Notes: generated by a model from the letters alone, not told the origin. Positions 8,107 through 17,088 are shown, counted from the first letter of the stretch. The stretch: DNA of 64,000 nucleotides from Methylobacterium sp. E-065 (GCF_022829605.1 NZ_JAKSYD010000295.1:1-64000), one strand, 5' to 3'. Translations and numbers: made by a program.

Positions 8107-8245
8107 TCCCACCCAAGCCCTCATCCTGAAGTGCCGAAGCGTTGCGCAGGCCTCGAAGGAGGTCTCCAGGGATCGCGCGGCTGGCTAGAGGCCTCCTTCG
8201 AGGCTCGCTGCGCTCACACCTCAGGATGAGGGGGATTGGGTGGGA
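8107..8245. repeat. MITE-like inverted repeat, family C
   Basis: The element has imperfect terminal inverted repeats (TCCCACCCAAGCCCTCATCC at the left; TGAGGGGGATTGGGTGGGA at the right). It has a second inner pair CCTCGAAGGAGG/CCTCCTTCGAGG. It carries no gene and lies between atzH and the substrate-binding protein gene, so a transcript would fold into a large cruciform here. Similar 'CTCATCCTGAGGTGC' elements are common between genes in Methylobacterium and Bradyrhizobium, from memory. Confidence 0.75.
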
Positions 8246-8400
8246 TCGCTCATGACCCAGCCGCAGGGTTCTGTCGTGCACGATGGGCAACGCAATCAGT
8301 CGCCGTTCCAGCTCCGCGGGGCGAGTGGCCGCGGGCTTGCATACGGTCGAGCGTATTCCGGGCCGTCCTGGCCCGGACCGACGCGAGTACCCGACCCAAG

Positions 8401-10023
8401 ATGCTGTCCCGTCTGAGAAAACTCGGCGCCCGTGCGGCGCTGGCCGGCGCCCTGGCGCTCACCGCGAGCACCGCTGCCCTCGCGCAGGGGACGCTGCGGA
8501 TCGGCATGACCGCCTCCGACATCCCGCTGACCACCGGCCAGACCGACAATGGCGGCGAGGGCATGCGCTTCCTCGGCTACACGGTCTATGACGGGCTGAT
8601 CAATTGGGACCTGTCGAGCGCGGAACTCGCCTCCGACCTCGTGCCCGGGCTGGCGACCAGCTGGGCCGTCGATCCCGCCGACAAGACCAAGTGGACCTTC
8701 AAGCTGCGGCCCGGCGTGAAATTTCACGACGGTTCCGACTTCACCGCCGACGCGGTGGTGTGGAACCTCGACAAGCTCCTGAAGGCCGACGCGCCGCAAT
8801 ACGATCCGCGCCAGTCGGCGCAGGGCAAGACCCGCGTCCCGGCCGTGGCCAGCTACCGCGTGGTCGATCCGTTGACGGTGGAGATCACCACCAAGGCTCC
8901 CGACGCGACGCTGCCCTACCAGATCGCCTGGATCATGATGTCGTCGCCCGCCCAGTGGGAGAAGCTGGGCAAGTCCTGGGATGCCTTCGCCAAGCAGCCC
9001 TCGGGCACCGGCCCGTGGAAGCTGACCCTGTTCGCCCCGCGCGAGCGCGCCGAGATGGTCCCCTTCAAGGAGTACTGGGACACGGACCGGGTGCCGAAGC
9101 TCGACAAGCTGGTGCTGATCCCGCTGCCGGAGGCCAATGCCCGGACCGCGGCACTCCGCTCCGGCCAGGTCGACTGGATCGAGGCGCCCGCGCCGGATTC
9201 CGTGGCCTCGCTCAAGGGCGCCGGCTTCACCATCGTCACCAACGCCTATCCGCATAACTGGACGTGGCACCTGTCGCGGGTCGAGGGCTCGCCCTGGAAC
9301 GACATCCGGGTGCGCAAGGCCGCCAACCTCGCCATCGACCGCGATGGGCTGAAGGAATTGCTCGGCGGCCTCGCCATCCCCGCCAAGGGCTTCATGCCGC
9401 CCGGCCACCAGTGGTTCGGCCATCCGACCTTCGACGTGAAGTACGATCCCGAGGCGGCCAAGAAGCTGCTCGCGGAGGCCGGCTACAGCGCCGCCAAGCC
9501 GTTGAAGCTGAAGGTCGCGATCTCGGCCTCGGGCTCGGGCCAGATGCAGCCGCTGCCGATGAACGAGTTCATCCAGCAGAACCTCGCCGACGTGGGCATC
9601 CAGGTCGATTACGAAGTGGTCGAGTGGAATACGCTGATCAATATCTGGCGGGCCGGCGCCAAGGCCGAGATCTCCCGTGGCGTCTCGGCGATCAACTACT
9701 CGTACTTCATCCAGGACCCGTTCACCGGCTTCATCCGCCATCTGCAGTGCAATTTCGCCCCGCCGAACGGCACCAACTGGGGTTATTACTGTGACCCGGC
9801 GATGGACAAGCTGTTCGATCAGGTCCGCAACGCCTTCGACAAGGCCGAGCAGACGAAGGTGCTGGAGAAGATCCACGAGAAGTACGTTGACGACGCGCTG
9901 TTCGTCATGATCACGCACGACGTCAATCCGCGGGCGATGAGCCCGAAGGTGAAGGGCTTCGTTCAGGCGCAGAACTGGTTCCAGGACTTTTCGAAGATCA
10001 CTATCGCCACGGCGGGGCGGTAG
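8401..10023 (+). CDS. Dipeptide/oligopeptide-type ABC substrate-binding protein (family 5)
   Basis: The 540-residue protein has a signal peptide (ALAGALALTASTAALAQ, cleavage near residue 29). A full SBP_bac_5 domain follows: FLGYTVYDGLINWD, the family signature around FKLRPGVKFHDGSDFTADAV, GTGPWKL near residue 203, and a C-terminal NWFQDFSKITIA. It should bind its ligand in the periplasm and deliver it to the two permeases encoded next. The DppA/OppA family binds peptides but also nickel chelates, glutathione and ureide-like compounds. Its place behind atzGEH hints at an amide or ureide ligand, which is inference. Confidence 0.92.
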   Translation: MLSRLRKLGARAALAGALALTASTAALAQGTLRIGMTASDIPLTTGQTDNGGEGMRFLGYTVYDGLINWDLSSAELASDLVPGLATSWAVDPADKTKWTFKLRPGVKFHDGSDFTADAVVWNLDKLLKADAPQYDPRQSAQGKTRVPAVASYRVVDPLTVEITTKAPDATLPYQIAWIMMSSPAQWEKLGKSWDAFAKQPSGTGPWKLTLFAPRERAEMVPFKEYWDTDRVPKLDKLVLIPLPEANARTAALRSGQVDWIEAPAPDSVASLKGAGFTIVTNAYPHNWTWHLSRVEGSPWNDIRVRKAANLAIDRDGLKELLGGLAIPAKGFMPPGHQWFGHPTFDVKYDPEAAKKLLAEAGYSAAKPLKLKVAISASGSGQMQPLPMNEFIQQNLADVGIQVDYEVVEWNTLINIWRAGAKAEISRGVSAINYSYFIQDPFTGFIRHLQCNFAPPNGTNWGYYCDPAMDKLFDQVRNAFDKAEQTKVLEKIHEKYVDDALFVMITHDVNPRAMSPKVKGFVQAQNWFQDFSKITIATAGR

Positions 10024-10036
10024 CGTAACGGGGCCC

Positions 10037-10150
10037 CTCTCTCCTCCCCCTTGCGGGGAGGAGCCGGAGGTGGGGGTGGTGCAGAATGAGGTGCTGCGGT
10101 GCCTCCTGCACCACCCCCACCCCTAACCCCTCCCCGCAAGGGGGAGGGGA
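10037..10150. repeat. GC-rich palindromic repeat, family A, copy 1
   Basis: About 114 bp of imperfect dyad symmetry. Outer arms are CTCCTCCCCCTTGCGGGGAG and CCCCTCCCCGCAAGGGGGAG; inner arms are GGTGGGGGTGGTGCAG and CTGCACCACCCCCACC. It sits between the substrate-binding protein stop and the first permease start, inside the transporter operon. A closely similar copy lies at 58536-58648. It could act as an RNA hairpin that lowers downstream expression or protects the upstream message. Confidence 0.85.
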
Positions 10151-10184
10151 ATAGCTTCGGCTATGCATGACAACAGGTCTTTGA

Positions 10185-11138
10185 ATGCTCCTCTACACCC
10201 TCAAACGACTGGTCTCCGCCACGCCGGTGGCGTTCGGTGTCAGCATCGTCTGCTTCCTGCTCGTCCATCTCGCGCCGGGCGATCCCCTGAGCGCGATCCT
10301 GCCGGCCGACGCCACCCAGGCGACCATCGACGAGATGCGCGCCGCCTATGGCTTCGATAAGCCGTTGCCGATCCAGTACGCGATCTGGCTCTGGCACGTG
10401 CTGCACGGCGATCTCGGCATCTCGATCGCCACCGGCCGTCCGGTGCTGGGGGAGGTCAGCCGCGCGGTGGTCAACTCCCTGATCCTCGCCTCCGTGGCGA
10501 CCGTGATCGGCTTCACCTTCGGCACGCTGTTCGGCTTCGTGGCGGGCTATCACCGCAACTCGCTCGCGGACCGGGCCGCCTCCGCCCTCTCGGTCTTCGG
10601 GGTGAGCGTGCCGCATTACTGGCTCGGCATGGTGCTGGTGATCGTGTTCTCGGCGACGCTGGGCTGGCTGCCGCCGACCGGCGCCGGGCCCGACGGATCG
10701 GGCAACTGGCGGCCGGACTTCGACCACCTACGCTACCTGCTTCTGCCCGCGATCACCATGTCGGTGATCCCGATGGGCATCATCGCCCGCACGGTCCGGG
10801 CGCTGGTGGCCGACATCCTGTCCCAGGATTTCGTCGAGGCCCTGCGCGCCAAGGGTATGGACGAGCGCGGCGTGTTCAAGCACGTCGTGCGCAACGCCGC
10901 CCCGACCGCACTGGCCATCATGGGCCTGCAGCTCGGCTACCTGCTCGGCGGCTCGATCCTGGTCGAGACCGTGTTCGCATGGCCGGGCACCGGCTTCCTG
11001 CTCAACGCCGCGATCTTCCAGCGCGACCTGCCCCTGCTGCAAGGCTCGATCCTCGTGCTGGCGATGTTCTTCGTGCTGCTCAACCTGCTGGTGGACGTGA
11101 TGCAAACCGCCCTCGATCCGCGCATCGAGCGCGCCTGA
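10185..11138 (+). CDS. ABC transporter permease, DppB type
   Basis: The 317-residue protein begins with the DppB/OppB hallmark (LLYTLKRLVSATPVAFGVS, then FLLVHLAPGDPLSAILP). It has about six membrane segments. The EAA cytoplasmic loop (EALRAKGMDERGVFKHVVRN, about residues 215-234) contacts the ATPases. It forms the inner-membrane pore with the next gene product. It is separated from the binding-protein gene by repeat A and followed 10 bases later by the second permease. Confidence 0.93.
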   Translation: MLLYTLKRLVSATPVAFGVSIVCFLLVHLAPGDPLSAILPADATQATIDEMRAAYGFDKPLPIQYAIWLWHVLHGDLGISIATGRPVLGEVSRAVVNSLILASVATVIGFTFGTLFGFVAGYHRNSLADRAASALSVFGVSVPHYWLGMVLVIVFSATLGWLPPTGAGPDGSGNWRPDFDHLRYLLLPAITMSVIPMGIIARTVRALVADILSQDFVEALRAKGMDERGVFKHVVRNAAPTALAIMGLQLGYLLGGSILVETVFAWPGTGFLLNAAIFQRDLPLLQGSILVLAMFFVLLNLLVDVMQTALDPRIERA

Positions 11139-11148
11139 CCCGGAGGCC

Positions 11149-12081
11149 ATGATGACCGCGCCCATCACCGCCGCCTCACTGGCCCTCGACGGCGGCGTGC
11201 TCGCCGTCGACGACATCGCCCCCGAGGCCGCCTTCGCGCCGTCGCGCGGGTTCTGGGGCCATGTCGGCCACCGGCTTGTCCGCGACCCCGTCGCCATGGG
11301 CGCGGGCGCCGTGATCCTCCTCGTGGTCCTGATCGCGATCCTGTCGCCCTGGATCACCCCGATGGACCCCTACAAGGGCTCCATGATCCGCCGCCTGAAG
11401 CATGTCGGCGACGCGACCTATTGGCTGGGCTCCGACGAGCTCGGCCGCGACATGATCAGCCGGCTGATGCTGGGCTCGCGGCTGTCGCTGTTCATCGGCG
11501 TCACCCCGGTGCTGATCGCCTTCGTGATCGGCTCCGGCATCGGAATCCTGGCCGGCTACGTCGGCGGCTGGACCAACACGATCCTGATGCGCACGATCGA
11601 CGTATTCTTCGCGTTCCCCTCCGTCCTGCTGGCGATCGCGCTGTCCGGCGCCCTGGGGGCGGGCATCTTCAACTCGATCGTCTCGCTGACCTGCGTGTTC
11701 GTGCCCCAGATCGCCCGGGTGGCCGAGAGCGTCACCACCGGCATCCGCCGCCGCGACTACATCGACGCCGCCAAGCTCTCGGGGGCCTCGGCGCTGACGA
11801 TCATGCGCGTGCAGGTGTTGGGCAACGTCGTCGGGCCGATCTTCGTCTATTCCACGAGCCTGATCTCGGTCTCGATGATCCTGGCCTCGGGCCTGTCGTT
11901 CCTCGGCCTCGGCGTGCGCCCGCCGGAGCCCGAATGGGGCCTGATGCTCAACACCCTGCGCACCGCGATCTACGTCAATCCGGTCGTGGCCGCCCTGCCG
12001 GGCGTGTGCATCTTCATCGTCTCGATCGCCTTCAACCTGTTCTCGGACGGCCTGCGCGCGGCCATGGAGATTCGCCAGTGA
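11149..12081 (+). CDS. ABC transporter permease, DppC type
   Basis: The 310-residue product has the DppC/OppC arrangement: a cytoplasmic N-terminal stretch, a first membrane helix (AVILLVVLIAILSPWITPMD), then the DppC motif YWLGSDELGRDMISRLMLG. The core has about five helices with the EAA loop (YIDAAKLSGASALTIMRVQV). It pairs with the DppB-type permease. The stop codon overlaps the GTG of the first ATPase by four bases, indicating translational coupling. Confidence 0.93.
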   Translation: MMTAPITAASLALDGGVLAVDDIAPEAAFAPSRGFWGHVGHRLVRDPVAMGAGAVILLVVLIAILSPWITPMDPYKGSMIRRLKHVGDATYWLGSDELGRDMISRLMLGSRLSLFIGVTPVLIAFVIGSGIGILAGYVGGWTNTILMRTIDVFFAFPSVLLAIALSGALGAGIFNSIVSLTCVFVPQIARVAESVTTGIRRRDYIDAAKLSGASALTIMRVQVLGNVVGPIFVYSTSLISVSMILASGLSFLGLGVRPPEPEWGLMLNTLRTAIYVNPVVAALPGVCIFIVSIAFNLFSDGLRAAMEIRQ

Positions 12082-13133
12082 GCGTCATCCCGGACGCCCC
12101 CGATCCGTTCGCCCACGACCGCGGCGGACCGGCCCAGCCGCTGCTGTCGGTCTCGGGGCTGATCAAGCACTTCCCGGTCCGCAAGGCCGGCGGCAAGAAA
12201 CAGGTCATCCGCGCGGTCGACGGTGTCGATTTCGATGTCCTGAAGGGCGAAACGCTCGGCATCGTCGGCGAATCCGGCTGCGGCAAGTCCACCACCGCCA
12301 AGCTGCTCATGGGGCTGATCGAGCGCGATTCCGGCGCCATGCTGTATGACGGCCAGGCGATCGGCGAGCGCGCCATGCCGTGGCGCGCCTACCGCCGCCA
12401 GGTCCAGATGGTGTTCCAAGACAGCTACGCATCCTTGAACCCGCGCATGACGGTCGAGCAGTCGATCGCGTTCGGCCCGAAGGTCAACGGCGTGCCGGGC
12501 CGCGAGGCGGTGGAGCGCGCCCGCGCGCTGCTGGCCCGGGTCGGGCTGGAGCCGAAGCGCTTCGCGGGCCGCTATCCGCACGAGATCTCCGGCGGCCAGC
12601 GCCAGCGGGTCAACATCGCCCGCTCGCTCGCCCTGGAGCCGCGGCTGGTGCTGCTCGACGAGGCGGTCTCGGCGCTCGACAAGTCGGTGGAGGCGCAGGT
12701 GCTGAACCTGCTCCTCGACCTGAAGGCCGAGTTCGGCCTGACCTACATCTTCATCAGCCACGATCTGAACGTGGTGCGCTTCATCTCCGACCGGGTGATG
12801 GTGATGTATCTCGGCCGGGTCGCCGAGATCGGCCCGTCCGACACCGTGCTCGACGCGCCGGCGCATCCCTACACCGAGGCGCTGCTCGCCTCGATGCCGT
12901 CGCTCGATCCCGACAACCGCACGGAGGTTGCGCTGCTGGCCGGCGACCCGCCGAACCCGATCGACCCGCCCTCCGGCTGCCGCTTCCATCCCCGCTGCGC
13001 CCTGGCGGAGGGCGTCTGCGCCGAGACCGAGCCGCCGCTCGACCCGATCCGGCCGCTGCACCGCGTCGCCTGCCTCGCCCGTCAGCCCGGCTCAGGCCAT
13101 TCCGCGGCCCCCGCCGCGGCCCTGGCCGCATGA
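12078..13133 (+). CDS. Oligopeptide-type ABC ATPase (DppF/OppF-like)
   Basis: The 351-residue ATPase contains Walker A GESGCGKST, Q-loop in QMVFQDSYASLNPRMT, signature SGGQRQRVNIARSL, Walker B LVLLDEAVSALD and the switch His in ISHDL. Its C-terminal extension with Cys residues (CRFHPRCALAEGVC) is typical of the Opp/Dpp ATPases. It powers the importer from the cytoplasmic face. I chose the GTG at 12078, which overlaps the permease stop. Its stop overlaps the start of the second ATPase (ATGA). Confidence 0.93.
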   Translation: MSVIPDAPDPFAHDRGGPAQPLLSVSGLIKHFPVRKAGGKKQVIRAVDGVDFDVLKGETLGIVGESGCGKSTTAKLLMGLIERDSGAMLYDGQAIGERAMPWRAYRRQVQMVFQDSYASLNPRMTVEQSIAFGPKVNGVPGREAVERARALLARVGLEPKRFAGRYPHEISGGQRQRVNIARSLALEPRLVLLDEAVSALDKSVEAQVLNLLLDLKAEFGLTYIFISHDLNVVRFISDRVMVMYLGRVAEIGPSDTVLDAPAHPYTEALLASMPSLDPDNRTEVALLAGDPPNPIDPPSGCRFHPRCALAEGVCAETEPPLDPIRPLHRVACLARQPGSGHSAAPAAALAA

Positions 13134-14167
13134 GCACCCCGATGTCCTCTTCAGAACCCGCCGTTGCGCTCAAGGACCTGCGCGTCGCCTTCGGCAAGGT
13201 GCAGGTCGTCGACGGTGTCGACCTGACCCTGGAGCGCGGGCAGGCGCTGGCGCTCATCGGCGAATCCGGCTCCGGCAAGAGCGTGACCCTGCGGGCGATC
13301 CTGCGGCTGTTCCCGGAGGGGCGCAGCCGGATCGAGGGCGGGATCCTGGCCGCCGGCAAGGACGTGCAGGCCCTGACCAAGCGCCAGCTCGCCGATTTCC
13401 GCGGCGGCGACGTCTCGATGATCTTCCAGGAACCGCTGCTCGCCTTCGATCCGGTCTATACGGTCGGCCAGCAGATCACCGAGGCGATCCGGCGGCACGA
13501 GACGATCTCCAAGGACGAGGCCCGCAAGCGGGCGCTGGCCCTGTTCGAGCGGGTTCGGATCCCGAGCCCGGAGCGGCGCCTCGACAACTACCCGCACGAG
13601 ATGTCGGGCGGCATGCGCCAGCGGGCCATGATCGCGCTGGCGCTCTCCTGCCACCCGCAGGTGCTGCTGGCCGACGAGCCCACCACGGCGCTCGACGCCA
13701 CGGTGCAGATCCAGGTGCTGCTGCTGCTGCGTGAGCTGCAGCGCGATCTGGGCCTGTCGATCGTGATCGTCACGCACGATCTCGGCGCGGCGGTTGAGGT
13801 CGCCGACCGGATCGCCGTGATGTACGCGGGCAAGATCGTCGAGACCGGCACCGCGCATCAGGTGGTGCTGAACCCGCACCACCCCTACACGATCGGCCTC
13901 CTGCGCAGCCGCGCAGAGGGGGCGCTCGCCAAGGGCTCCCGGCTGGAGACCATCCCGGGCAGCCCGCCGGATCTCGCGAACCGCCCGCCGGGCTGTCCCT
14001 TCGCGCCGCGCTGCTTCCTGGCGGAGGAGCGCTGCCGCCGGGAAATGCCGCCGGTCGCCGCGATCGCCGCCGGCCACGACGTCGCCTGCTGGCGGACCGA
14101 GGAGGCCTCGGCCGCCTACCGGGCGGGGCCGACGCCGGTGCGCGCCGCGGAGCCGGTCCCGGCCTGA
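13130..14167 (+). CDS. Oligopeptide-type ABC ATPase (DppD/OppD-like)
   Basis: The 345-residue protein has Walker A GESGSGKSV, the Q-loop in IFQEPLLAFDPVYTVG, signature SGGMRQRAMIALAL, Walker B VLLADEPTTALD and switch His in VTHDLG. A C-terminal Cys-rich extension follows (GCPFAPRCFLAEERC). It is the second nucleotide-binding subunit of the heteromeric importer. The fifth position in an overlapping gene row completes the set: binding protein, two permeases, two ATPases. Confidence 0.93.
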   Translation: MSTPMSSSEPAVALKDLRVAFGKVQVVDGVDLTLERGQALALIGESGSGKSVTLRAILRLFPEGRSRIEGGILAAGKDVQALTKRQLADFRGGDVSMIFQEPLLAFDPVYTVGQQITEAIRRHETISKDEARKRALALFERVRIPSPERRLDNYPHEMSGGMRQRAMIALALSCHPQVLLADEPTTALDATVQIQVLLLLRELQRDLGLSIVIVTHDLGAAVEVADRIAVMYAGKIVETGTAHQVVLNPHHPYTIGLLRSRAEGALAKGSRLETIPGSPPDLANRPPGCPFAPRCFLAEERCRREMPPVAAIAAGHDVACWRTEEASAAYRAGPTPVRAAEPVPA

Positions 14168-14237
14168 CCTCGACGCCTGCGCGCAGAGTCTTTATCCGGC
14201 TTCGCGCGGCCCGGTTGTGGGCCGTCCGGGCGTGACG

Positions 14238-15482
14238 ATGAGCCAACCCTCCTCCGCAATTCTGCTCGTCCCCCGGGGAGAGGCCGGCCATTTCCTGCCG
14301 GCTGCGCTCGGCTGGATGGGCAAGCCGATCACCGTCACGGCCGATCCGGGAGCGGCGCGCCACGTCCTCTGCCTGCCGGTGCTCGATTTCGTCCGCCTGG
14401 GTTTCCCGGAAGCGAACGGACGGCTGGATCTGCTGCACCCGGGCGATGTCGAGAACCTGCGCACCGGGCGCGCGGCGCTGCTGCTCGACCTCTCGAACGA
14501 GGGCCCGGGCCTGCACGCGCCAACCTTCGAGGCGCTCCACCGCAACCTCGACGGCCTCGGGATCCCCCGCGACCGGGTCGTGCTCGTGTCCCAGAACCAC
14601 CTGTTGCGGCTGGAGTACGACCGGCTTTACGGCGACGGCCTGCGCTTCTGGACGTTCGAGTTCTTCCCGCTCCAGGTCGCCCTCTGGCTCGACGCGGAGG
14701 CCGGCCCGCGCCTCTTCCCGCAGCATCCGCTCGATCGCACCGGCTATGCACCATTCGCGCGGAGCGCGGGTCCGGCGCGCTTCCTGTGCCAGAACGCGGC
14801 CCTGCGCTGGCACCGGGTGCTGCTCTACCGCTGGTTCCAGCTCAACGGCCTGGACCGCGACGGTGTGATCTCCTTCCACGGCATCGGCACCGACAACCCG
14901 AAGGCGGGCGGCATCGACGTCTTTCACCGGCCGCCGGAGATCGAGGCCGCCTTCGGCCCGCTGCTGGCCGATATCGAAACCTGGATCCCCCGCCGGGCCC
15001 AGCGGATCGACGCCGACCAGGGCACCGACATGGTGATGACCCTGGACACGCAGGCTTACGCCGATTGCGACCTGACGGTGATCTCGGAGACCGACTTCTT
15101 CGAACCCGGCGTGGAGCGGATCACGGAAAAATCCCTGAAGGCCGCCGCGACCGGTCTGCCCTTCGTGATGGTCGGCGCCCCGCGCGCCGTGGCGCGGCTC
15201 TCCGAATTGGGGTTCCACACCTTCGACGACCTGATCGACCACGGCTACGACCCGATTGCCGACCCGATCGAACGCCTGCCGCAGGTGTTTCGCGCGATCG
15301 AGCGGGCTTGGACCGACTGCAAGGCGGATCGCCCGGCTTGGCACCGCCGGGCGCGCGAGCAGGCCGAGGCGAACGTCGCCCATGCGCAGAGCGGTCTGCT
15401 GCGGCAGCTGGACCGCGTGATGGTCGCGCCCCTCGTCGCGCGGCTGGCCCGGTTCGCCGAGACCGGCGCGATCGTGCCCTGA
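14238..15482 (+). CDS. Unrecognised protein, possibly glycosyltransferase-like
   Basis: The 414-residue product has no signal peptide or membrane helix. Its C-terminal third (VISETDFFEPGVERITEKSL, then GLPFVMVGAP and LSELGFHTF) resembles the C-terminal half of GT-B-fold enzymes that recognise 'E-K-T-x-K' next to a nucleotide site. I base this only on motif memory. It lies 70 bp after the ABC operon on the same strand but has its own spacing, so membership is uncertain. The ATG at 14238 is preceded by GTG starts in frame; the true start could be slightly earlier. Confidence 0.6.
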   Translation: MSQPSSAILLVPRGEAGHFLPAALGWMGKPITVTADPGAARHVLCLPVLDFVRLGFPEANGRLDLLHPGDVENLRTGRAALLLDLSNEGPGLHAPTFEALHRNLDGLGIPRDRVVLVSQNHLLRLEYDRLYGDGLRFWTFEFFPLQVALWLDAEAGPRLFPQHPLDRTGYAPFARSAGPARFLCQNAALRWHRVLLYRWFQLNGLDRDGVISFHGIGTDNPKAGGIDVFHRPPEIEAAFGPLLADIETWIPRRAQRIDADQGTDMVMTLDTQAYADCDLTVISETDFFEPGVERITEKSLKAAATGLPFVMVGAPRAVARLSELGFHTFDDLIDHGYDPIADPIERLPQVFRAIERAWTDCKADRPAWHRRAREQAEANVAHAQSGLLRQLDRVMVAPLVARLARFAETGAIVP

Positions 15483-15494
15483 ACGGGCTCCGTC

Positions 15495-16976
15495 TCACAG
15501 CATCTCCCGCAGCGCCTCCGCCAGGCGCCGCACCGCCGGGGCGATCGCCCGGTCGGGGACGGCAGCGTAGCCGAGCAGCAGCCCGGGCTCCGGCACCCCC
15601 GCGTGATAGGCCGAGAGCGCCACCGCGGAGATCCCGGCGTGGCCGAGCGCTGCCGCGGCGGCGGCATCGGTGAGGCTCGGCACCCAGGCCGGGCCGGGCC
15701 GCGCGATGAGATGCATCCCACCCTCCATCGGGTCGACCGCGATCACGTCCGCGGCGAAGGTCACGGCGGCCTCCACCAGAGCCTCCTGCCGCAGGGCGTA
15801 GAGGCGGCGGGTCCGGCGCAGATGACCGGCGAGGTGCCCGTCCTCGATGAAGCGCGCGAGCGCCCACTGGCCGATCCCGGGCGGGGCGGGACCGATCTCG
15901 GCGAGCGCTTGATTGACCGAGGCCACCAGCCCCCGGGGAAGGACAAGGTAGCTCAAGCCGAGGGCCGGCAGCAGGAGCTTGGAGAAGCTGCCGACGTAGA
16001 TGACCCGGCCCGACCGATCGAGGGCGCGCAACGGCGCGAGCGGACGGCCGGCATACCGGTAGGCGCCGTCGTAATCGTCCTCGACGATCCAGCCCGCGAC
16101 GGAATCCGCCCAAGCCAGGAGGTCGAGGCGGTTCTCCAGGCTCATGGTATGGCCGAGGGGGTAGTGGTGGGCCGGCGTCACCACGGCGAGCCGCGCACCG
16201 GGCGCCAGGAGGGCCGCGCGGGACGCCGACAGCCCGCCCGGTCCGACCGGGATCGGCACCGGCCGCAGGCCCGCGCTGGCCAGCGCCTGGGCAATCCCGG
16301 GAAATCCCGGCTCCTCCACCAGGGCGGTCTCCCCGGGATCGAGCAGCAGCTCCGCGAGCAGCCGCAGGCTCTGCCGGATGCCGGTCGTGACGATCACGTC
16401 GTCGGCCTCGCAGACGACGCCCCGCGCCTGCGCCAGATAGGCCGCGATGGCGCCGCGCAACGCCGGTGATCCGCGGGGATCCGGCGGCTCGGCCGGCCCC
16501 TGCCGCCATTCGGCCTGGAGCAGGCGCGCCCAGACCGCATACGGGAAGGCATCGGGTGCGGGACGGCCCAGCGCGAAGGCGTCGGGCGCGGTGGATCCCG
16601 CCATGTACCGCTGCCGCGGCGTCGCGGTGAGGCCGGCACCCCGGCGCGACAGGGTGGGCAGCGGTGCGACCGACGCTCCGACAAGCCGGACCGCCGACGG
16701 CACCGAATCGTCCGGCAGGGTCCCGGCGACGCGCGTGGCCGAGCCGGGGCGGGCGATCAGGTAGCCTTCGGCCACGAGCTGCTCGAGGGCGAGCACCACC
16801 GTGCCGCGGGCGCAGGCGAGGTCGGCGGCCAGCACGCGCGAGGCCGGGAGGCGAGCCCCGCGCGGCAGCCGGCGGTCGAGGATCGCCCGGCGCAACGCTT
16901 CCCGGAGCTGCACATGGAGCGGCAGCGGGTTCGCCGGATCGAGGCTGACGGGCAGCGGAAGCGGGGCCCTGGACAT
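15495..16976 (-). CDS. MocR/PdxR-type regulator (GntR HTH + aminotransferase domain)
   Basis: The 493-residue protein starts with a GntR winged helix (LPLHVQLREALRRAILDRRL through LEQLVAEGYLIAR, residues ~18-80). A fold-I aminotransferase-like domain follows (VEEPGFPGIAQALASAGL; the PLP-lysine region is in YVGSFSKLLLPALGL). MocR regulators sense PLP or PLP-amino acid adducts and often control a divergent gene. Here the divergent neighbour is a PaiB-type flavin-binding gene followed by an acetyltransferase. The 112-bp intergenic region holds repeated TGGTCCA boxes. Confidence 0.93.
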   Translation of the reverse strand: MSRAPLPLPVSLDPANPLPLHVQLREALRRAILDRRLPRGARLPASRVLAADLACARGTVVLALEQLVAEGYLIARPGSATRVAGTLPDDSVPSAVRLVGASVAPLPTLSRRGAGLTATPRQRYMAGSTAPDAFALGRPAPDAFPYAVWARLLQAEWRQGPAEPPDPRGSPALRGAIAAYLAQARGVVCEADDVIVTTGIRQSLRLLAELLLDPGETALVEEPGFPGIAQALASAGLRPVPIPVGPGGLSASRAALLAPGARLAVVTPAHHYPLGHTMSLENRLDLLAWADSVAGWIVEDDYDGAYRYAGRPLAPLRALDRSGRVIYVGSFSKLLLPALGLSYLVLPRGLVASVNQALAEIGPAPPGIGQWALARFIEDGHLAGHLRRTRRLYALRQEALVEAAVTFAADVIAVDPMEGGMHLIARPGPAWVPSLTDAAAAAALGHAGISAVALSAYHAGVPEPGLLLGYAAVPDRAIAPAVRRLAEALREML

Positions 16977-16985
16977 CCCGGCAAG

Positions 16986-17039
16986 TGGTCCAGTCGCGTT
17001 TCAGGAATTGGACCTTTCCTCTGGTCCACCGAATGGTCA
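16986..17039. promoter_or_regulatory. Probable MocR operator: repeated TGGTCCA boxes
   Basis: Between the divergent MocR and paiB genes the heptamer TGGTCCA occurs at 16986-16992 and 17022-17028. Its inverse (TTGGACC) is at 17008-17014, and a degenerate ATGGTCA at 17033-17039. Direct plus inverted half-sites in a short divergent promoter are what MocR dimers typically bind. The assignment rests on position and repetition, not on a known consensus. Confidence 0.55.
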
Positions 17040-17088
17040 AGCACCCCGGGCAAACGATGCGTTCACGTGACCCGACAGGAGGAGGCCC

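Noticed and set aside
8296..9918. 540-codon minus-strand frame opposite the first substrate-binding protein gene
   Set aside because: Its Arg/Gly/Asp/Leu-rich product has no family pattern, and the plus strand encodes a complete binding protein with signal peptide. High GC makes long antisense frames common here.
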